A program made the translations under genes and the position numbers. From the NCBI RefSeq assembly GCF_004121055.1, contig NZ_PYAL01000005.1:372001-436000 (forward strand): a stretch of DNA of 64,000 bases. The letters run 5' to 3'. This DNA is from Achromobacter aloeverae (GTDB lineage Bacteria; Pseudomonadota; Gammaproteobacteria; Burkholderiales; Burkholderiaceae_B). A model generated the notes under the pieces. It had not been told where the DNA came from and did not search any database. It saw nothing but the letters and a program-made list of their open reading frames with translations. The stretch's first letter is position 1. Each line of letters begins with the position of its first letter. Below are positions 61,306 to 64,000 of the stretch, in pieces.

Positions 61306-62859
61306 ATGAATACCGAATCGCAAGCCTCGGCCGTCCCCCACCGTTTGATGATCACGGTGTCGGTCATGCTGGCCACCATCATGCAGACGCTGGACAGCAC
61401 CATCGCCAACGTCGCCTTGCCCCATATGGCGGGCGGACTGTCGGCGTCGCAGGACCAGATTACCTGGGTGCTGACGTCGTATATCGTGGCGGCGGCGATC
61501 GCCACGCCGGTGACGGGCTGGCTGAATGGGCGCTACGGCCGCAAGAAGGTGTTCCTGGTGTCCATCGCTGGCTTCACCATCATGTCGCTGGCCTGCGGCG
61601 CGGCGGGCAATATGCTGGAAATCGTGGTCGCGCGCCTGTTGCAGGGCGCTTTCGGGGCAGCGCTGGTGCCGCTGTCGCAAGCCGTGATGCTGGACATCAA
61701 CGAACCCAAGGACCATGGCCGCGCCATGGCGGTATGGGGCATGGGCGTGATGCTGGGCCCCATCCTCGGCCCCACGCTGGGCGGGTGGCTGACCGACAAC
61801 ATGAACTGGCGGTGGGTGTTCCTGATCAACTTGCCGGTGGGCGTCCTGTCCTTCTACGGTGTCTACCGCTACATCCACGAAGAGGCGCCGCACGAGCGTC
61901 CCAGGCGCTTCGATGTCTTTGGCTTCACCACGCTGGCGTTGTCCATCGGCCTGCTGCAGCTGCTGCTGGACCGGGGCGAGCAGGTCGACTGGTTCGATGC
62001 CATCGAGATCCGCACCTATGCCATCGCCGCCTTCATCGCCTTCACGTTCTTCCTGCTGCACACCGCCACGTCCGGGCGCGATTCCTTCTTCAAGGTAGAC
62101 CTGCTGCGCGACCGTAATTTCGCCATGGGCCTGGCCTTCTACTTCCTGGTCGGCCTGCTGCTTTACGCGACCCGGGCCTTGCTGCCGCCCATGCTGCAGA
62201 CCATTCTTGGCTATCCGGTGGTCACCACCGGCCTGGTGACCGCGCCCAGCGGCGCCGGCACCATGGTGTCCATGCTGTTCGCCGGGCGCATGGTGGGACG
62301 CATGGACGGCCGCTTGATCATCGGGTTGGGTTTTGGACTGACGGCATTGTCGCTATGGCAAATGGCGGGTTATACGCCGCAGGTTACCGAATGGGAGATC
62401 GCCTTTCCGGGCTTCGTCCAGGGGCTGGGCCTGGGCTTCATCTCCGTACCGCTGACCACGATGACGTTTTCCACGCTGGACCGGGGTCTGCGTCCGGACG
62501 GCACCGCCATCTACAGCCTGTCGCGCAATATCGGCAGCAGCATCGGCATTTCGGTCATGCAGAGCCTGTTCGTGCGCAACTCGTCGACCATGCATGCGTC
62601 GCTGACCACGCTGGTCTCGGCCGAGACCCTGATGCAGCATCCGGATGCCCTGGCGCAGGTATTCAACCTGAACGGCCAGGCCGGCATGGCGGGACTCAAC
62701 GCCCTGATCGACAACCAGGCGGCCTTCGTCGCCTACCTGGACGATTTCCGGCTTATGCTGTGGATGACCCTGGCCGCCATCCCCTGCCTGGTCTTCATGC
62801 GCGTCAATAAAAAGGCCCCACCCCCCTCTGCCGAGGAGATGCACGTCGCAGCTGAGTGA
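61306..62859 (+). CDS. DHA2-family multidrug efflux MFS transporter (EmrB/QacA type)
   Basis: A 517-residue, 14-helix proton-driven exporter. The motif C region and first helix (MQTDSTIANVALPHMAG-like segment near 25-45), motif A GWLNGRYGRKKVFLVSI and GPTLGGWLTDNMNWRWVFLINLPVG are DHA2 signatures. EmrB proteins usually work with an EmrA adaptor and an outer-membrane channel, but neither is next to it, so it may act alone or borrow partners. Placed 121 nt after the marR gene and preceded by a MarR box, it is almost certainly its regulatory target. Confidence 0.93.
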   Translation: MNTESQASAVPHRLMITVSVMLATIMQTLDSTIANVALPHMAGGLSASQDQITWVLTSYIVAAAIATPVTGWLNGRYGRKKVFLVSIAGFTIMSLACGAAGNMLEIVVARLLQGAFGAALVPLSQAVMLDINEPKDHGRAMAVWGMGVMLGPILGPTLGGWLTDNMNWRWVFLINLPVGVLSFYGVYRYIHEEAPHERPRRFDVFGFTTLALSIGLLQLLLDRGEQVDWFDAIEIRTYAIAAFIAFTFFLLHTATSGRDSFFKVDLLRDRNFAMGLAFYFLVGLLLYATRALLPPMLQTILGYPVVTTGLVTAPSGAGTMVSMLFAGRMVGRMDGRLIIGLGFGLTALSLWQMAGYTPQVTEWEIAFPGFVQGLGLGFISVPLTTMTFSTLDRGLRPDGTAIYSLSRNIGSSIGISVMQSLFVRNSSTMHASLTTLVSAETLMQHPDALAQVFNLNGQAGMAGLNALIDNQAAFVAYLDDFRLMLWMTLAAIPCLVFMRVNKKAPPPSAEEMHVAAE

Positions 62860-62860
62860 G

Positions 62861-62908
62861 GCCCCCCCACCGCGCGTAGCGCGGCCCCCCAGGGGGCGAA
62901 ACCAGCGG
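62861..62908. repeat. GC-rich palindromic intergenic element, copy C
   Basis: CCGCGCGTAGCGCGG followed by CCCCCCAGGGGGCG just after the exporter stop. It could form two consecutive hairpins and may terminate the exporter transcript. It resembles the elements at 15527-15570 and 38966-39020. Confidence 0.5.
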
Positions 62909-63042
62909 ACCGGGGGACCCGGATCCGCGGTTTCCCTTCGGCCGGGGTTCTTTAGTGCGGGCTGTCAGCCGCGCTGTCCGCATTCTCGCCAGTCATATTC
63001 TTGCCACGGGGGCGTCATAGGATGGCGCGATCCATTGCGACC

Positions 63043-63077
63043 GATTCCTGATTCCTGATTCCTGATTCCTGATTCCT
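63043..63077 (+). repeat. Five perfect heptanucleotide repeats before ppk2
   Basis: Five tandem copies of GATTCCT end 10 nt before the GTG start. The Shine-Dalgarno TGGAG follows immediately from the last unit. Copy-number change would move promoter and ribosome-binding elements apart but would not alter the protein. Confidence 0.9.
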
Positions 63078-63087
63078 GGAGCCTGAC

Positions 63088-63999
63088 GTGTCCCCCATCG
63101 ATCCCGACCTGCTGCGCCGCCTGCACCGCGACCTGGCCGACCATTACGACGAAGAACTGGAGCTGGAACTGGAAGACCGCACGTTCGAGGAACTGGAGGG
63201 CCGCCCGCAGCCCGACGACGAGGAGCGTGCCTGGCGCCACCGCTATTTCCGCGAACTGCTGCGCTTGCAAGGCGAACTGGTCAAGCTGCAGAACTGGGTG
63301 GTCGCCACCGGGCACAAGGTGGTCATCATCTTCGAAGGCCGCGACGCCGCCGGCAAGGGCGGCGTGATCAAGCGCATCACCCAGCGCCTGAACCCCCGCG
63401 TCTGCCGCGTGGCCGCGCTACCCGCGCCCAACGATCGAGAACGCACGCAATGGTATTTCCAGCGCTATGTGTCGCACCTGCCGGCCGCCGGCGAGATGGT
63501 GCTGTTCGACCGCAGCTGGTACAACCGTGCCGGCGTCGAGCGCGTGATGGGGTTCTGCACCGACGATCAGTACGAAGAGTTCTTCCGCTCGGTGCCCGAA
63601 TTCGAAAAGATGCTGGTCCGTTCCGGCATCCAACTGATCAAGTACTGGTTCTCCATCACCGACGACGAGCAGAACATCCGCTTCCTGGGCCGCATTCACG
63701 ACCCGCTCAAGCAATGGAAGCTCAGCCCGATGGACCTGGAGTCGCGCCGCCGCTGGGAAGACTACACCCGCGCCAAGGAAGTCATGCTGGACCGCACGCA
63801 CATCCCCGAGGCGCCATGGTGGGTGGTGCAGGCCGTGGACAAGAAGCGCGCGCGCCTGAACTGCATCGACCATCTGCTCCAGCAAATGCCCTACGTCGAT
63901 ACCGAGCCGCCGATGGTGGTGCTGCCGCAGCGCGAGCGCCACGAAGACTATGCGCGCCATCCGGTGCCGGAAAGCATGATGGTGCCCGAGAAGTACTGA
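63088..63999 (+). CDS. ppk2: Polyphosphate kinase 2 (PPK2 family)
   Basis: Uses polyphosphate to phosphorylate nucleoside diphosphates (or the reverse). The 303-residue protein has the Walker A motif FEGRDAAGKGG near 82-92, a lid region with RTQWYFQRYVSHLP and the Walker B-like LFDRSWYNRAGVERVMGFC near 139-157, as in one-domain class I PPK2. The GTG start at 63088 follows TGGAG by 6 nt. It stands alone: no ppk1 or ppx is in the window. The stop codon is at the right edge, so the gene is complete. Confidence 0.95.
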   Translation: MSPIDPDLLRRLHRDLADHYDEELELELEDRTFEELEGRPQPDDEERAWRHRYFRELLRLQGELVKLQNWVVATGHKVVIIFEGRDAAGKGGVIKRITQRLNPRVCRVAALPAPNDRERTQWYFQRYVSHLPAAGEMVLFDRSWYNRAGVERVMGFCTDDQYEEFFRSVPEFEKMLVRSGIQLIKYWFSITDDEQNIRFLGRIHDPLKQWKLSPMDLESRRRWEDYTRAKEVMLDRTHIPEAPWWVVQAVDKKRARLNCIDHLLQQMPYVDTEPPMVVLPQRERHEDYARHPVPESMMVPEKY

Positions 64000-64000
64000 C

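Overview
This is a gapless chromosomal window from a high-GC betaproteobacterium, most likely Alcaligenaceae close to Bordetella or Achromobacter. I infer this from the GC-rich codon use, four orphan Bug-type periplasmic solute-binding proteins, the gene order rsmB-DUF4390-ntrY-ntrX-trkA-trkH, grxC-secB-gpsA-trmL-comF-bioC and gpmA-envC-ctpA, and short GC-rich palindromic intergenic elements. I recognise no tRNA, rRNA, insertion sequence, prophage or CRISPR array. About 60 protein genes fill nearly all of the window, and many are joined by ATGA or GTGA overlaps.

Layout. 0-5.1 kb: the 3' part of fmt, a three-gene minus-strand operon (LOG-family, NTF2-like and FMN split-barrel proteins), a bacterioferritin-like protein, rimO and an orphan XRE antitoxin-like gene with a palindromic operator. 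5.2-11.3 kb: accessory genes, namely an orphan histidine kinase divergent from a PsiD-like pyruvoyl decarboxylase, a PncC-like amidase, an unrecognised lower-GC protein, an isochorismatase-fold protein without its catalytic cysteine, a DUF2383 protein and a small secreted protein. 11.7-23.5 kb: a divergent catabolic island. A peptide/opine-type ABC transporter (dppBCDF-like) reads left, and an XRE-cupin regulator, the binding protein, a GlpD-like oxidoreductase, an HcnABC-like [2Fe-2S]/FAD oxidase set and a GhrA-like reductase read right. 23.5-28.0 kb: a minus-strand set TauD-like dioxygenase, LysR, nitrilase-fold amidase, RraA, Bug.

28.3-36.2 kb is core: rsmB, DUF4390, the NtrYX two-component system (with a response regulator lacking the AAA+ domain) and the TrkAH potassium uptake system. 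36.5-51.6 kb: YbdK, Bug, BioC, ComF, TrmL, Bug, GpsA, SecB, GrxC, a rhodanese-like membrane protein, GpmA, EnvC, CtpA, a ThiF/MoeB E1-like protein and an FAD-dependent 2-hydroxyacid dehydrogenase. 51.6-56.2 kb: a 3-hydroxyacyl-CoA dehydrogenase, a GntR regulator, an IlvD/Edd dehydratase and a divergent Bug protein with palindromes between the last two. 56.2-64 kb: SlmA, a HAD phosphatase, ArgB with an intrinsic terminator in its leader, a MetQ-like binding protein, a class II aldolase, a MarR regulator and the DHA2 efflux pump it probably controls through duplicated operators, and a PPK2 kinase preceded by a heptanucleotide repeat.

The regions most worth following up are the opine-type oxidase island, the MarR/pump pair with identical-core boxes, the argB leader, the PsiD-like/PncC-like pair with its divergent kinase, and the short tandem repeats at ppk2, comF and the rhodanese gene.
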